A DNA stretch of 64,000 nt from Heliocidaris tuberculata (GCA_025618425.1 CM046841.1:11480654-11544653), one strand, 5' to 3'. Positions 1 to 12,183 are shown, numbered from the stretch's first letter. Numbers and translations: made by a program. Notes: generated by a model not told the origin, from the sequence alone.

Positions 1-451
1 TCTCTGTATAGCTCTGTTATGCCCGTTGTACAAGAGGCGTCATTGTGCTGATCAATGTAGAACCTCGTCAGCGAATGACGTCGTATTTGAATCTCCATGT
101 GAGAATTGAAATTCCAGTCTTCCTTAGATTTTTTGCATGGATCAAGTAAAATATAAAAGAGATGGCTCAAGATCGTAGCAGTTGGAAAGACTTTTGCTGT
201 AGAAATTAATAATTATTGCGTCAATAAACCTGTCACTTGACAGGTCACCATTGATGATCATGTGAGAATGACATCGGACAAAAAGGGAATCCGAAATGTA
301 CGCTGCGGAAAATGCGTTGAATTGCTGGCATATGGGTTGATTGCCTCCTCAGGCTTGACTGGCGCAGGTAACAACGCACTCGAAATTAACCCGCTTATGC
401 AACAGGCGTTCAAAATGTTTTTTAATGTGAATATGTTTGTATCGTTGACAG
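1..451. other. Non-coding left edge with repeat fragment
   Basis: No gene is supported here. A short perfect hairpin (ACCTGTCA, two-base loop, TGACAGGT) lies at about 230-247. The stretch at about 330-400, including GCGCAGGTAACAACGCA, resembles 21,865-21,930, so part of this segment belongs to a dispersed repeat family. The polypyrimidine-poor end TTGACAG at 445-451 is a possible splice acceptor for the coding segment that follows. Confidence 0.4.
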
Positions 452-738
452 GAAACATCCGGCGTATTTTTTTCTTTGACGGACCCAATAAGCGAGCTTT
501 CTCCAAGGACGTTGACACGCCTCTTAACACATCTAGTGCTCATGAATTGTCCCAACCGTTCGGCAAATGCTATAAGAGAACTGAAATAAAAGCTGTGTCC
601 TACTTCAAGGGTGCCGTCTACTGGTTGATGGCTAATAATCATGTGCTTATCATGACGAATAACCGATGCGGTACTGAAATAGAGCTCAAAGGTATTGAAA
701 TAAGTTACGACATGCATATTGCGGACATCAAACTCTAA
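452..738 (+). CDS. Possible terminal exon, weak YWTD-propeller resemblance
   Basis: An open frame runs to a TAA at 736-738. If the AG at 450-451 is the acceptor, the exon starts in phase 1 and encodes about 95 residues. The C-terminal part has a GAVYW segment in a setting that faintly recalls LDL-receptor YWTD blades (hydrophobic strand, YW, then a polar strand), and NIRRIFFFDG near the start fits the preceding blade. Only two weak blade-like elements are visible and the usual YWTD is YWLM here. An AATAAA lies at about 986-991, fitting a 3' end. A GTG-initiated reading from 262 is possible but begins in repeat-like DNA, so I prefer the spliced start. No upstream exon is in the window. This could also be a chance ORF. 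Confidence 0.33.
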
Positions 739-2325
739 TCTCTTTATACATTGGTCGCGACTAAAACGTGCTATAACATCGCACTTTGTATCAGAGATAT
801 GACCCTCTAAAGATCCCTCAAAAAGTACCCCCCCCCATTAATCAGATATGCTCTACGTATTTCTGATTCCCCCCCCCCCCTCAAAATTTGTGATTTTGTA
901 AGCGCTAGCTATAGTACTTATTTATTTAAGCGCCCCTAGATATTCGATATTATCATCATGATTATTATTATTATTAATGTGTGACAAATAAAGTTTATAC
1001 AGTAATTGTGTATTGTGTGGATGTGAAACTTGGACGCACTAACATTTTTCTCTTGGGAAAATGGCACATTTCGTAGATACTACATTTTCCATGCAAAAAA
1101 GGCACATATTGAAAACACATGCATCTTATTTTTCCGCTTGGTAAATACACAAACGTATTTATCATTCCACAATCATAAAAAGGTATTCTCAGGCTTTTTC
1201 ACAAAAATAACTAAATCATTTCTAACAGCTTTATATGAATATAATATTTGCCAAATTAAAAAAAAAAAAAAATACTGCGCTTTTAGTGAACTGAGAAAAG
1301 TTCTTGTCTGTGTTTTCATCAGAGTCTCTTGAAAGTCTGCAAGTTATAACATTCACTTCATTGTACATCTGGCGATGTATTGAAAAAGTGCTTTCTTTAT
1401 CAACATGATCATAATGTAACAAACTGTGTTTACTATATCATGATTAGTAATAATGAGGAAAGATGCAGTAACCTCAGTCCAATTTAACATCTATAACTAT
1501 TTTTAAAATTGTTATTGTACATAATTTAAAAAGATTCATTTATGATGAAAATATAAATGTATATGAATATTGTATCATACATAATGTCTGGTTTGACCTG
1601 GATGTTAAAGAAATTGTATTTTGTAAAACTACACTGCGCATTATATAGGTTTACCTTTTTTTCATATATACAGATTGCTCATAATCTGGAATATAGAATT
1701 GCTCTTTGAATGTGTGAAATAAGATTTTATACTAGACATGTAATTATGTGGTGGTAAAGAAATGGGATTCAGGCATTAGAAATTACTTGAGTAGCATACT
1801 TTACAGAGAAGAGCAAAAATACTAGTATATGAAATTGTCATTTATTCTATAGCATTATGTAAATATGACCATGAGTTAATATATACTTGAACGAACAAAT
1901 ATAACAAATATGAATATATAATAAAAACCAAAAAAATATACGGATTAGTTTTCGAATAAACAATAATCTCAGTATACCAGCTACGGTATATGAGACCGAC
2001 AGCCCACGAGACTGACGGCCCACAAGACCGACGACCCACGAGTTCGACTATGTCGGTCTCATTAGCTGTCCGTCTTCTGGGATTTCCCGATGTGTAGCCC
2101 ACCCCATGTGAGATATACATAATAAATATAACAAAATAGTGTAATCATGCTCCATTATGAAACATGTAAATAAATCAATACTGATGACTAACATTACGAA
2201 AAGAATAAATTATCCATCAAGCACTAAATTATTCAGATACTTTTTCAGTGTTCTTGAATTGTTTGGATGCCTCTACCAAGCTTTAAAAAAGTGTAACCCT
2301 TTAAACTTTGACGAAATAATGGCTG
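739..2325. other. AT-rich spacer, no gene seen
   Basis: No coding signal. It holds poly-C runs at about 830 and 872-882, ATT repeats near 960-980, a possible polyadenylation signal near 986, an A-run at 1259-1271, and a cluster of short palindromic GAGACCGAC/GTCGGTCTC words at about 1,985-2,095 described separately. Confidence 0.6.
1985..2100. repeat. Palindromic GACCGAC/GTCGGTC repeat cluster
   Basis: Several variants of GAGACCGACAGCCCACGAG follow each other, and GTCGGTCTC appears in inverse orientation downstream. The same words recur at about 37,505-37,615 (CAGCCCACGAGACCGAC, then GTCGGTCTCATGGGC) and weakly at 38,150-38,175. This suggests a dispersed palindromic element or the termini of a larger one. 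No target duplication was identified. Confidence 0.45.
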
Positions 2326-2552
2326 GAGCAAATATAAGTTTTTGATTCGCCACTTTGTGAGTCCAATTCATTTTTGGGGCATTCAGTTTAAACGATTTTC
2401 GCCAAGCCGTGCTATTCGGCATTTCAAATTCATGATCTGAGCATTCGAATTCATCTCGGAAGCATTAAAATCCGCATTTCAGTCAGTCAAATTAACACTA
2501 TTTCCATTCAAATTCATAGGTCACGCACGTATTTCATAAAACCTTCATTGAA

Positions 2553-2739
2553 AGGAACAAAGATCTTCATATACGAAGACCTGACAAGCCACCGTCAATC
2601 TCTAGTAAATGTAGCCAACAGATCTCCACAAGTGTTGAAGGTGTATACAATTGATGGACGTGTCAAAGCTTTGAAGAAGTCAACAAACAAATGGGTAAAT
2701 ATTACCTCTGTAAATCAGATCGACAAACTGGACTCATAG
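2553..2739 (+). pseudogene. C-terminal remnant of LINE ORF1
   Basis: About 62 residues ending at the TAG at 2,737-2,739. The segment KIFIYEDLTSHRQSL followed by a VYTIDGRV segment is like the conserved tail of CR1/L2-type ORF1 proteins, which bind element RNA. The 5' part, including any start codon, was lost on insertion: the open frame enters directly from the host element at the TTG of the target sequence. It ends 39 bases before the ORF2 start. Confidence 0.6.
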
Positions 2740-2778
2740 AATAATATTTGTTTAATCATTCATGTTTTATAAACACTT

Positions 2779-4200
2779 ATGAATGTTGCTTACCCATGTA
2801 TTTACTGTAACAAATCTGTAAGAAAAAATCAGAAAGCAATTCTTTGCGTACTATGTTCAAAATGGTCACATCTTAAATGTGGAAATGTTAAAGATGATGT
2901 ATTCTTTTCATCAGAAGACTGGATATGTAATATTTGTTATATGGATGAACTTCCGTGTTTTATGGGAAATTCGCCTCAAAAACAAATACCTATAACTACT
3001 AAAGACGATTATTCTAAGGATAAAGGTTTATATATATCTGTTTATCCTAAAGAAAAGGGCATTAAAATAGCACATTTAAACGTCCGCAGTCTACGAAATA
3101 AAAAAGATGATATACAATTGTTCCTAGATTCAAACCCGTATGATATTTTTTCCATGTCTGAAACCTGGCTTGACAATAATTTCCCCACAGGTTTTTTACG
3201 TATAAATGGATATACTTTAGAGAGAAAAGATAGAGTCAGTGGTGGTGGAGGTGGTGTAGGTTGTTATATCAAAACTAATATTATATACAAGAGAAGATAT
3301 GACCTAGAAGAAAATTCGTTAGAATTGATGTGGATAGAAATTCAAATAAAAAATCACAAACCATATCTTCTCGGTATAGTGTATCGCCCACCAAAGGCCA
3401 CGACTGAAGAGTTTGAAACCATGGAGTGTAATTTTGAAAATGTTTGTACTTTAACAGACAAAGTGTTAATTACAGGAGATATGAATTGTAACATGTTAAC
3501 TGATAATGTTTTATCACAGAAAGTAATACAAATGTGTGATTCTTTTCAATTTAACCAGGTAATTTTAAAACCAACTCGTATTACTCCATTTAGTAAAACA
3601 TTGATCGATCTTTTTTTGGTATCCCAGACTCTTGGTTCATTACCGTCTGGTGTTCAGTCTGTTGGTATTAGTGACCACTCTTTGATATATGTAATCCTTA
3701 AAGAAAGGAATGTTAAATCTCGTCCTAAAATTTCGATAATGAGGTCTTTTCGCACTTTTGATTCTGATATGTTTGTACGTGATTTATCTCTAGTCAATTG
3801 GAATTGTATATTTTCTGACAAAGAAAATGTCGATATTATGTGGTTGGATTTTAAAGCAAAGTTCGTTGAACTCTGCGACAGACACGCGCCTTATGTAAGC
3901 ATAAGAAAAAAGCGTAATCCTGCACCGTGGATAACAAATGAGTACTTAATACTTTCACGGGATAGAGACTACTGTAAATCAAAATTCGATCATTTTAAAT
4001 CTGTTTCAGATACAAAACAAATGGACCATTTCTGGACAGAATATAAGCGTATTCGCAATAAAATAAATAATATGAATAAAAAATTGAAACGGGAATATTA
4101 CTGTAACAAATTTAAAAACTTTACAAATAACGACTTGAAACAAAAGTGGAATGTAATAAAAGAACTTTTACCAAAAACTAAAAATGAAAATGAATATTAA
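2779..4200 (+). pseudogene. LINE ORF2, N-terminal part: PHD-like finger plus endonuclease
   Basis: 473 codons. Residues 7-52 form a PHD-like zinc finger (CIYC at the start, WSHLKC, then WICNICY). Residues about 95-315 form an APE/EEP endonuclease: AHLNVRSLRNK, SETWL, a YRPP motif, GDMNCN and ISDHSLI match the conserved blocks that nick target DNA. The tail is basic and leads toward the RT. The reading frame closes at 4,198-4,200, while the RT continues in the +1-shifted frame from about 4,184, so a single small indel in an A-rich stretch appears to split one original ORF2. Confidence 0.88.
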
Positions 4201-5908
4201 GCTAAAATATGAAGAAAAAGTCATAGAAAACAATCATGAAATTGGTAATGTTTTCAATCAATTATTTAATACTATATCGGATAGAATAAGAAATCCAAGC
4301 ACACAAAATCGTTATGTAGACGACCGCTGCCTTCAAAATGTTCCTATAACTGATAGCATTTTATCTTTTTCTGACATTACTGAAGAGTTTGTTTTAAAAG
4401 AACTGAAGAGTATTGATACATGTAAAACATATGGTCTAGATGGAATACACCCAACGTTACTTAAAGTGGCTGCAGAAATTGTTGTAAAACCATTGACCCT
4501 TATATTCAATTGTTCCCTTAATACCGGTAATATACCTAAGGATTTCAAATCTGCTAAAATAATTCCAATACATAAGAATGGTGATAAAACACAACCAATG
4601 AATTATAGACCCATATCTATTTTGTCCATAGTTAGTAAGATTTTAGAAAAAGGAATTCACAAACAGTTGTATGAATATTTAAATGAACATTCATTGCTCT
4701 CTGATAATCAATCTGGTTTTCGACCTTTACACTCTACAAATTCTTGCATTCTTGATATTAATGAATATATTCTACAAAATATGAACTCCGGATATCTAAC
4801 AGGTGGTGTATTTTTAGATCTTCGGAAGGCTTTCGATGTTATACCTCACGATAAATTGCTAAAGAAAATGTTTTTATATGGTATAAAGGGCACTGAGTAT
4901 AAATGGTTCGAATCATATATAACAAACAGAACTCATTGTGTATCGATTGATGGTATTTTGAGTGACTCACTTGTTGTGAAAACAGGAATCGCTCAGGGTT
5001 CTACCCTTGGGCCATTAATTTTTAGCATGTATATAAATGATATTTGTGAAATGAATTTTATGCCATTAACTAAACTCTCATTATATGCTGATGATACCGT
5101 AGTTTTTTGTAAAGCCAAAACCCAGGAAGAATTACAAACTTCATTGCAATCTCAGTTTGATATGATAAGTGACTGGATGGATAGAAATGAAATGTATATA
5201 AATATTGATAAAACAAAGCTTATGATATTTGGTTCCGTTAAAAAAGTAAGAAATTGTAAAATCAATATTACATGTAACAATTTGACATTAGAAACTGTAG
5301 ATAAAATGAAGTATCTCGGTGTTATTCTCGATCCTTGTATGAAATGGACAAAACACGTTAATACTGTTATAAGCAAGCTCTCTCGGGTCACTGCATGTAT
5401 ACGAAGAATTAAGCCGTATCTAATCCGGAAGAATTTAATTGATTTGTACCATACTATGTTTGTCCCTCATCTTGACTATTGTAGCATTATCTGGGGTAAT
5501 ACAACAAAATGTAACATAACGAGACTGCAACGTGCCCAGAACAGATACGCTAGAATGATTTTAAATGTTGATAGATACACATCAACCTCATTTTTGTTAC
5601 GTTCACTCAATTGGCAATCCGTGCAACAACGGATTAAGTTTAACCATTGTGTAATGATGTTTAAATTAATCAATAACCGTGTACCTAATTATTTAAAGAA
5701 ACTTATTTCCCATAGACCAATTTGTTATTCTACTAGATATGCTGCAAACAGCCCTCTTTTTGTACCAACACCACGTACAGAATATATGAGGTCAACATTT
5801 TCCTACCAAGGAACAATGATTTTTAATAGACTACCTATCCATGTCCAAACTTGTGTATCATTTGAGTCTTTCAAGAAACAATGTAAGTGTCTAAGCTTTA
5901 ACTTTTAA
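4184..5908 (+). pseudogene. LINE ORF2, C-terminal part: reverse transcriptase
   Basis: 574 codons in the frame shifted by one relative to the endonuclease part, overlapping it by 17 bases. The canonical RT blocks occur in order: AKIIPIHKNGD, NYRPISILSIVSKILEK, SGFRPLHST, FLDLRKAFDVIPHDKLL, GIAQGSTLGPLIFSMYINDI, then the catalytic YADDT near 5,086-5,100, MKYLGVILD, and the C-terminal HLDYCSIIWGN and LQRAQNRYARMIL segments. This order fits the CR1/L2/Jockey branch. The catalytic aspartates are intact. The internal ATG at 4,184 is probably not a real start but lies just 5' of the likely frameshift. Confidence 0.9.
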
Positions 5909-7443
5909 CCTTGCCGACACCCTTTTCATATATATTGCTGTAATGAGTATGATGTTGGGGTGGGGGGGGGGGGGGGGGGGAGTAAGGAAGGGATCTGTAA
6001 ATGGAAACGGATCACAAACCATTGATCCTTCGTGGTATTTTATTGGTTTTAATAAATGTATATTTGAGTTGTGTATTTAAGACGTGATCCAATTTTATAC
6101 TTGTTAATATTTCTTACATATTATTTTTTTGTATTGTTCTGTTATCTTATTGTTCTGAAACTGTTCTACATTGTATTTTAATTGTTTTATGTAATACAGG
6201 GCTCTCTTGCAAAGCAGTTTTTATGTACTGAAGAGACTACCCTGTATAAAGAACACAGAATAAATAAATAATAAATAAATAAATTGAATTTAGCATCGCA
6301 TGGTCACGTGATCACGCGACAAACCCGTTCATGCATTCGAATTCACATTGGAGCATCCAATTTAGAGTGTTGAGCATTTAATTTAAAAATTTTCCCCAAC
6401 ATTATTTGTGATATTTTATATTGTCTTGTCTTGCCACGATCATGTTTGACATGATATTTGCCATTCAAGATAGGGCCTACATGTTTTTGGTTATGGCAAA
6501 TTTTAAAGATCCCATCGTTTTAGCGAATAAAGGTCTATTTATTTATTTTTTTATTTTATTTTTTTTTGTCGCGTGGTTGTGGGTGAATATATAAAAGACA
6601 TGAAACAACTGTAGGTCGCGAGAAAAAAATTATAAATATAATTAGTTTCTTTGTAACTGAGGACACACTAAAAAAATGTTAGAAGACATTTTAGAAGACA
6701 AGAAGACATATGAAAGCTCTTTTACCGCTATTTCATGCAGGAGGTGATAAATAAAATGTAACCTCATCTTCTGAGTAGAAGGGTTTTAATAGTTACCCTA
6801 TAATTGGATATGGTTAGATGAGGGGGAAAAAACGTTAGGAAATGCTGTTTTTCTGACATTGTGTTGTCTACTCCTTCCTCTGGGGAGATTGTCGCCTATG
6901 CTTAGTGCATGAACTTTCTTGTTCAAAGTAGGCCAATATTTTCAAATTAATCCATCAGGTATATTCCCCATCTTGCGTGGCTTTGGGAAATCTACAGCAT
7001 ACAATCCTTCCCTTAAAATTCACATGTAGCCTAATGCAGGACAATAAGGTCTACTATATTATATGGACTCAAGAATGAAATTAATTTTGAAATCAGCCTT
7101 ATTAAGGTGAATTATAAACAAAACAGGGGGTTAATAACTTGCATGTTAAATTGAATGAACATATTCCGAAATTGTCTGCCCATTTGCGAATTTGAATGCC
7201 CGAGATGTCCTTTCGGCAGTTGCCGATGATTTTGAATGATTCTTATACATGCGTGCTGAGAATTTGAATGATACAAAAGCGAAATCCCTTGCGCGAAACG
7301 CTAAATTGAATGACTTAAATACACTTTTGAATGACAGAAGATGCGGTAAACGATGTTTTTGCTCAATTGAATGAGCGTTTTATTAAATTGACTGACAAAA
7401 GAGCGAAATTGGCCAGGAAAACATATACTAAAGGCGCTACTAC

Positions 7444-8306
7444 ACTGTAAAAAATAACTGTAAAACTACAGGTTTTCTGGCCCTTGTAATAACAAGTTAT
7501 TGCCGTTATTTCAATTTTACAGTCTTTTTCCTGTAAAACAACAGCATGTTTGTCGGTTAACCGGAAATCAGCATATATTTACAATCGCCCGACATAAAAC
7601 ACTCTTAAAAAACATTTTCTCATATTTTAACAAGTTACCCTGTTAAATTACCAAATATTGGGGAAAACACTTATATGAATATTCATGATTTTTTAGTATG
7701 GTTTGGGGTTGCCCGATTTACTTACCGTCACCAAAGGCATAATAAACTATAAGGGGTATATAAAAGATTGCACTAGATTGCACTAACTGGATAGGATAGG
7801 TCTAGGATAGAATAGATTAAGGTAGAGAATAGGATAAGTTAAAGCAGGATAGGTTACACTGTAAAAAATAACTGTTATACTACAGGCTTTCTTGCCCTTG
7901 GGACTACAATTTATTGCCGTTAATTCAATTTTACAGTCTTTTTCCTGTAAAACAACAGCACATTTGTTGGTTTACCGGAAATCAGCATATATTTATAATC
8001 GCCCGACGTAAAACACTGTTAAAAGTCATTTTCTCATATTTTAACAAGTTACCCTGTTAAATTACAAATCGTTTCCATGGTTCCGTTTTAATTTACATAG
8101 ATTTTCCTGTTAGAAATTAAAGTTTCTACTACTAGAATTTAACCCCCCCCAAAAAAAAACAAACAACAAAAAAACAACAACAAACAAACAAACAAACAAA
8201 AAACGGAAATCTGTTATTTTACATGTACTGTGGAAAAACGGGCATTCCCGGCATCCTGACTGCCAGGAAATTTCCCGTGAAAAAACGGCAATTTTTTTTT
8301 ACAGTG
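7444..8306. mobile_element. ACACTGTAAAAAA-terminus element with duplicated arm
   Basis: The element starts with ACACTGTAAAAAATA and ends with ATTTTTTTTTTACAGTGT, so the outer 13-15 bases are inverted repeats. Inside, about 205 bases at the left (7,446-7,655) are directly repeated at 7,857-8,068, including TTTTCCTGTAAAACAACAGC and CATATTTTAACAAGTTACCC. Between them lies a roughly 200-base core (7,654-7,856) with GGATAGGATAGG-like repeats. That core also occurs inside another element at 32,725-32,935. No coding capacity. It is probably a non-autonomous DNA element that grew by internal duplication or nested insertion. Confidence 0.65.
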
Positions 8307-8381
8307 TATCGGATCACCGTAGCATGCACTTGCATGCTACAATTCAAGATCATGGACCCATGACTTGATTGGATCCATTAA

Positions 8382-10515
8382 AGGGGAAGTCCACCCTGAT
8401 ATCAAGTTGGACTTAAAAGAAGCAGAAAAATTAGAGAAACATATCACTTAAAGTTTGAAAAAAATCCGATAAGAAGTTTGTGAAATTTTGAAGAAGAAAT
8501 CAACCAAACACAAAACATGACAAAGTGGCAACTCCATGACTACCGAGTGTCCTCCCAAAAACGATACACTTTTAAAACAGCCCCCAAATAAAAATTTTTA
8601 GTGAATTTTGGGGAAATTTTTGTATATATGGATAGCTGAAGGTCTCTTCTATCATATGTCACAAAAAAGTCCAAAAATATTTCATGCTTGGGTGAGCACT
8701 GCCCACTTTTATAAAGGACGTGAAAATTAGGTTTTGCAGGAATTCACTATCCATTTTAGCTGAGATGAGAAGTTCTCCAGCTTAGAAATTGCTTATGGTA
8801 TGATGAGTTTATGATAGTTTATTGATGGATATTGGTTTGTGCGTAGAAAAGTGTAGAAATTGCTGATCGTCTGATGAGTTTATGATAAATCATGATGGAT
8901 ACGGGTTAACCGTTTGTGCAGTGAATGACATGGCTTATGAATTCAAAAGTTTATGCATCAGTGATCATAATGTGACTGGAAGTTTTAAAAGCATTACCCG
9001 CTGTTGATCTGTGGTAATTGATAATGAATTATTAGGGTTGGGATTTGTGCTGGGTATGGCATGGTCTATGTCACCATTATTCAGGAACAGAAATTCGATC
9101 ATTCAGAATCAAACACTGATCCAATCAGTCAATCAAACAAACCTTGATTCAATCAAGCAAGTGCAGGAACATAACTTTAAATTGGAACAGAATGTTTAAA
9201 GATCTCTTTAATTTGTGTGGAGCCAGGTGGAGATGTAAATCAAAGATCTCAATGATTGAAAACATGAAAGACTATTATGCACTCTCTTTATTGGTTGGAA
9301 GGACAATTGCTATTAATGTCACAGATTATGCTTCAGGCATCATTGGGTACAAATGGGTATTAATTAGCAAACTTTCTTTAAGGCAAATGAGTTTTGGAAA
9401 TGGTAGAGTTTTGGGCAAGGCAAGATGGGATGAATGGCTTGGAATGGAGCAAAATGCCTACGGATGGACTTATGACACTGAAAACACCTCCCGGAATTGT
9501 GACACGTCACACGCACACACACCCACACCCACACACACGCACTCAACCACACACACAACCCCCCCCCCCCCCCCTCAACACGAACTACAAGGAGCACCGC
9601 TACAATTACCACAGACATCAACACCAGATAATACGGTACTGTCAAAACAACTTCCATTATCAAATTGTGATTAAAAAGACAATACATGATCACTCATGCA
9701 TAAACTTTTGAATTCATAAGCCATGTCATTCACCGCACAAACGGTTAACCCGTATCCATCATGATTTATCATAAACTCATCAGACGATCAGCAATTTCTA
9801 CACTGGATAAATTTTCACTTCACCAAAAGTGGATAGCCAATTCCTGTGCAACCCAATTTTCATGTCCTTTACAAAAGTGGGCAGTGCTCACTCAAGCATA
9901 AAATATTTTCAGACTTTTTGGTGTCATATGATAGAAGAGACGTTCAGCTATCCATATATATAAAAAATTCCCCAAATTCTATAAAAAAATTATTTGGGGG
10001 CCATTTTAAAAGTGTATCGTTTTTTTGTTTGTTTGTTGTTGTTGTTGTTTTTTTTTTTTTGGGGGGGGGACACTCGGTATATAAGTCAGTTATATATAAG
10101 TGTGAGGATTGATGAGACAGGAGACAGGAGACGCCGCCGAAATGTTCAAGTTGGGTATCTTCGCATCTATATACACTCCGTTTGCCTTGTACTAAAAATA
10201 TCATAGATTTCCATTTCCTCTAAAGAAAATATTGAATCATACATGCACCCTATATATAATCATTGCACATATGTTTTTACAGAAAAACCTGCATGAAACA
10301 AATTTTCCCTATATCAATAACTACGAAAATGAAAACTTATGACATTTTCTGTACAGAGCAAATGGGAGAGGACCTCGCACGATACTTCACGGAGTTGCCC
10401 ATATGTGTTTGATTTATTGAAACTTCAAAAATCCATAACTTTCCTATTTCTTTTCGGATTTTGCTCAAACTTTCACCAATCCGTTTCTCTAATTTTTCTG
10501 CTTTTATTAAAACAC
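8382..10515. mobile_element. Large inverted-repeat (foldback-like) element
   Basis: The left arm (about 8,382-8,975) reappears in reverse complement on the right (about 9,685-10,515). Examples are TTATGAATTCAAAAGTTTATGCAT near 8,936 against ATGCATAAACTTTTGAATTC near 9,697, and the block around ATCCATCATGATTTATCAT. The right arm carries about 300 extra bases at 10,080-10,385. The left end is TTAA followed by AGGGGAAGTCCACCCTG, the terminus of a TTAA-flanked family also seen at 18,630-18,899. The 0.7-kb centre (8,976-9,684) has CA/CCCACA repeats and no recognisable protein. Confidence 0.6.
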
Positions 10516-11611
10516 AATTAGGAATTTCATTATACTCGGGGTTTTTTCTTCATAACTTATATATCTTTGGAATGCCTACTTCATACCCATTCTCACTATT
10601 TTAGAGCGAGATATTTATTAATTTTGCGCATAATGCACGAAGAGTCACGCGCTGTAAAAAAAAAAAAAGAACAAAAAAAGAAAAAAGATTTTTATTTTCA
10701 TCATTCTTCTTTTTTTTCATTAATGTTGTGTAGATAATTATGATTGTCGTTAAAGTCATATAGTCATCAGTATGAATAAACTTTATCATCTTCATCATTA
10801 TTGTCATCATTATTCGTGTGGTTTTACTTTTTAGCTTTACAATAAATGTTGGAAATTGATCCTTACTGTAACTGTACCCAGCTTGTTATTACTAAGCTTT
10901 GTTTTTGTTTTTGTTTCTTTGAATTCCATAGTTGATATTTTTGTTAATCTCATTGGAATCTTTCGCAATGAACATTTGGTGATAACAGTAATATTTATGC
11001 ACCCTAATCATAATATGGCCACCTTAAACACTGCATGCTAAAAGATCAAGTTATTGAACTGATATTTTGAAGGTAAAATATTTTTTATCTCTAAAAGTGT
11101 TTAATAAGTCATTTTGCAAGTATTGGTGTGACAGCATGGCCCATCAAATTATCACAACTAATTCTGATCATTGGCTACTCTGTGCATAGCTTTTCCACTT
11201 CTTTTTGTAATACACTGTAATCTCAATTCGTTTTGAAGAGTGGTGAATGTAAAATTTGATCAGCTTATCTATGCCTTCACGTAAGGTGAAGTCCTTTTGT
11301 GCACAGAGTGTAATTTTCCTTTTCATCTAAGAAATAGAAGTAAAATAAAAAATAAAAGTACACTCGATGGAAAAAAAAGTATTTCTCCTCATTGAAGTAC
11401 ATGCTTTACCGAATATTCTCATTAAGAAAAGGTTGGATACCTGTTAAATCATCTAAACCAACTCAACCCCGTTATTAGCAACACAAACTATATTCTTTGT
11501 GTTTGTTTTGTGCGTAGTTAGTCTTTTTGTTGTTGATTGGTTTTTGATTTACAGAGTCAAAGTCATGTAGGTCTACCAATCGTCGTTCGCATGCTGATAT
11601 AGACACGAAGG
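10516..11611. other. AT-rich spacer downstream of the minus-strand gene
   Basis: No gene seen. It has A/T runs at 10,657-10,720 and simple ATC/ATT repeats near 10,790-10,815. On the minus strand this is the region beyond the stop codon of the tail exon; I could not identify a convincing polyadenylation site. Confidence 0.5.
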
Positions 11612-12183
11612 CTATTCTGTAATCGACTGATACAACATATTTTCGACCATCCCATTGTCGTCGTTGGTATCTGTCCCTTCGTTCAACTGCCTTTCCAGCA
11701 CATAGTATTTTGGTTCCCCATCCCTAACACTCTTCACAGACCCTCCCCGGCTCCTCGGTGTATTCTCATACAACACATCATCCTGGACCCCCATGACCAC
11801 TTCCGGGTCATTCGACATCAGCATCCGGGTCGAACCGTTCGGATCGTAATCGGTTGTTGGGTTATCCGATTCGATTGGTGGGCAATCACTAAGACGGAGG
11901 TCGTGCTGCGAGGCTGCACTTACGGTTTCGTGGGCAGAATCACGGTTTTTCATCGAACTCGAGCTACTTTTGATGGAAACGGTATCTTCTGAGGTCGCGC
12001 ACGGTGGTTCCAAAAAGCCCGCTGTCGATTCAGGTATTTCTGTCACATTAGCGTAGTTCCGGTGACAGTCGTTTGGTTGGTGATTTTCATAAGTGTTCAT
12101 GACGATGACATTGACAACTGAAGGCCTATCCTCAAAGAGTAGGTTGTAATGATCTTCATCCCCAAAGGCATCTTGGGCAAGAC
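11612..12183 (-). CDS. Membrane protein tail, last coding exon
   Basis: Minus-strand exon, acceptor GATCCAG at its upstream edge, phase 1, 190 codons ending at a stop at 11,612-11,614. It encodes a soluble, acidic, Ser/Thr-rich segment. Tyrosines sit in motif-like settings: EDHYNLLFED near the start, NTYENHQPND, then DDVLYENTPRSRGGS and the C-terminal VENMLYQSITE. These look like sites for phosphotyrosine-binding adaptors, as in cytoplasmic tails of immune or adhesion receptors, but no known ITAM or ITIM is exact. The reading frame joins in phase to the exon at 12,942-13,231. Codon usage is richer in GC than the surrounding intron, supporting a real exon. The receptor family is not recognised. 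Confidence 0.78.

Larger units (their letters stand above)
2553..6282 (+). mobile_element. CR1-group non-LTR retrotransposon, 5'-truncated
   Basis: The unit starts inside the end of an ORF1, carries an almost complete ORF2 and ends in an AATAAATAAATAAATA tail, the usual look of a target-primed insertion with 5' truncation. ATTGAA is present on both sides (2,547-2,552 and 6,283-6,288) and is the probable target duplication. The uninterrupted version of the target is visible in the inverted copy near 14,205-14,215. ORF2 has a PHD-like finger, an APE-type endonuclease and a reverse transcriptase. The 3' UTR contains a run of about 20 Gs near 5,962-5,980. One frameshift separates the endonuclease and RT parts, so this copy is not intact, but few other lesions are visible and it looks young. 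Confidence 0.88.
2326..7440. mobile_element. DNA-transposon-like element, copy 1, split by a LINE
   Basis: The flanks of the LINE insertion (about 2,326-2,552 and 6,283-7,440) match, in reverse complement, one continuous element at about 13,240-14,395. Examples are the word TCACGCACGT next to the insertion and TGTTAAATTGAATGAACA near 7,142. Both ends are crowded with variants of GCATTCAAATT, or its reverse AATTTGAATGC. Such clustered subterminal words resemble transposase-binding repeats of non-autonomous DNA transposons. No transposase is seen. The outer end near 7,410-7,430 (AAATTGGCCAGGAAAACATA) resembles the outer end of copy 2 (AAATTGGTCCGGAAAACCTA), giving a candidate terminal inverted repeat. 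Superfamily unassigned. Confidence 0.6.

Noticed and set aside
9011..9711. ORFs in the centre of the foldback element
   Set aside because: No domain, dependent on CA/CCCACA repeats, and overlapping in several frames.
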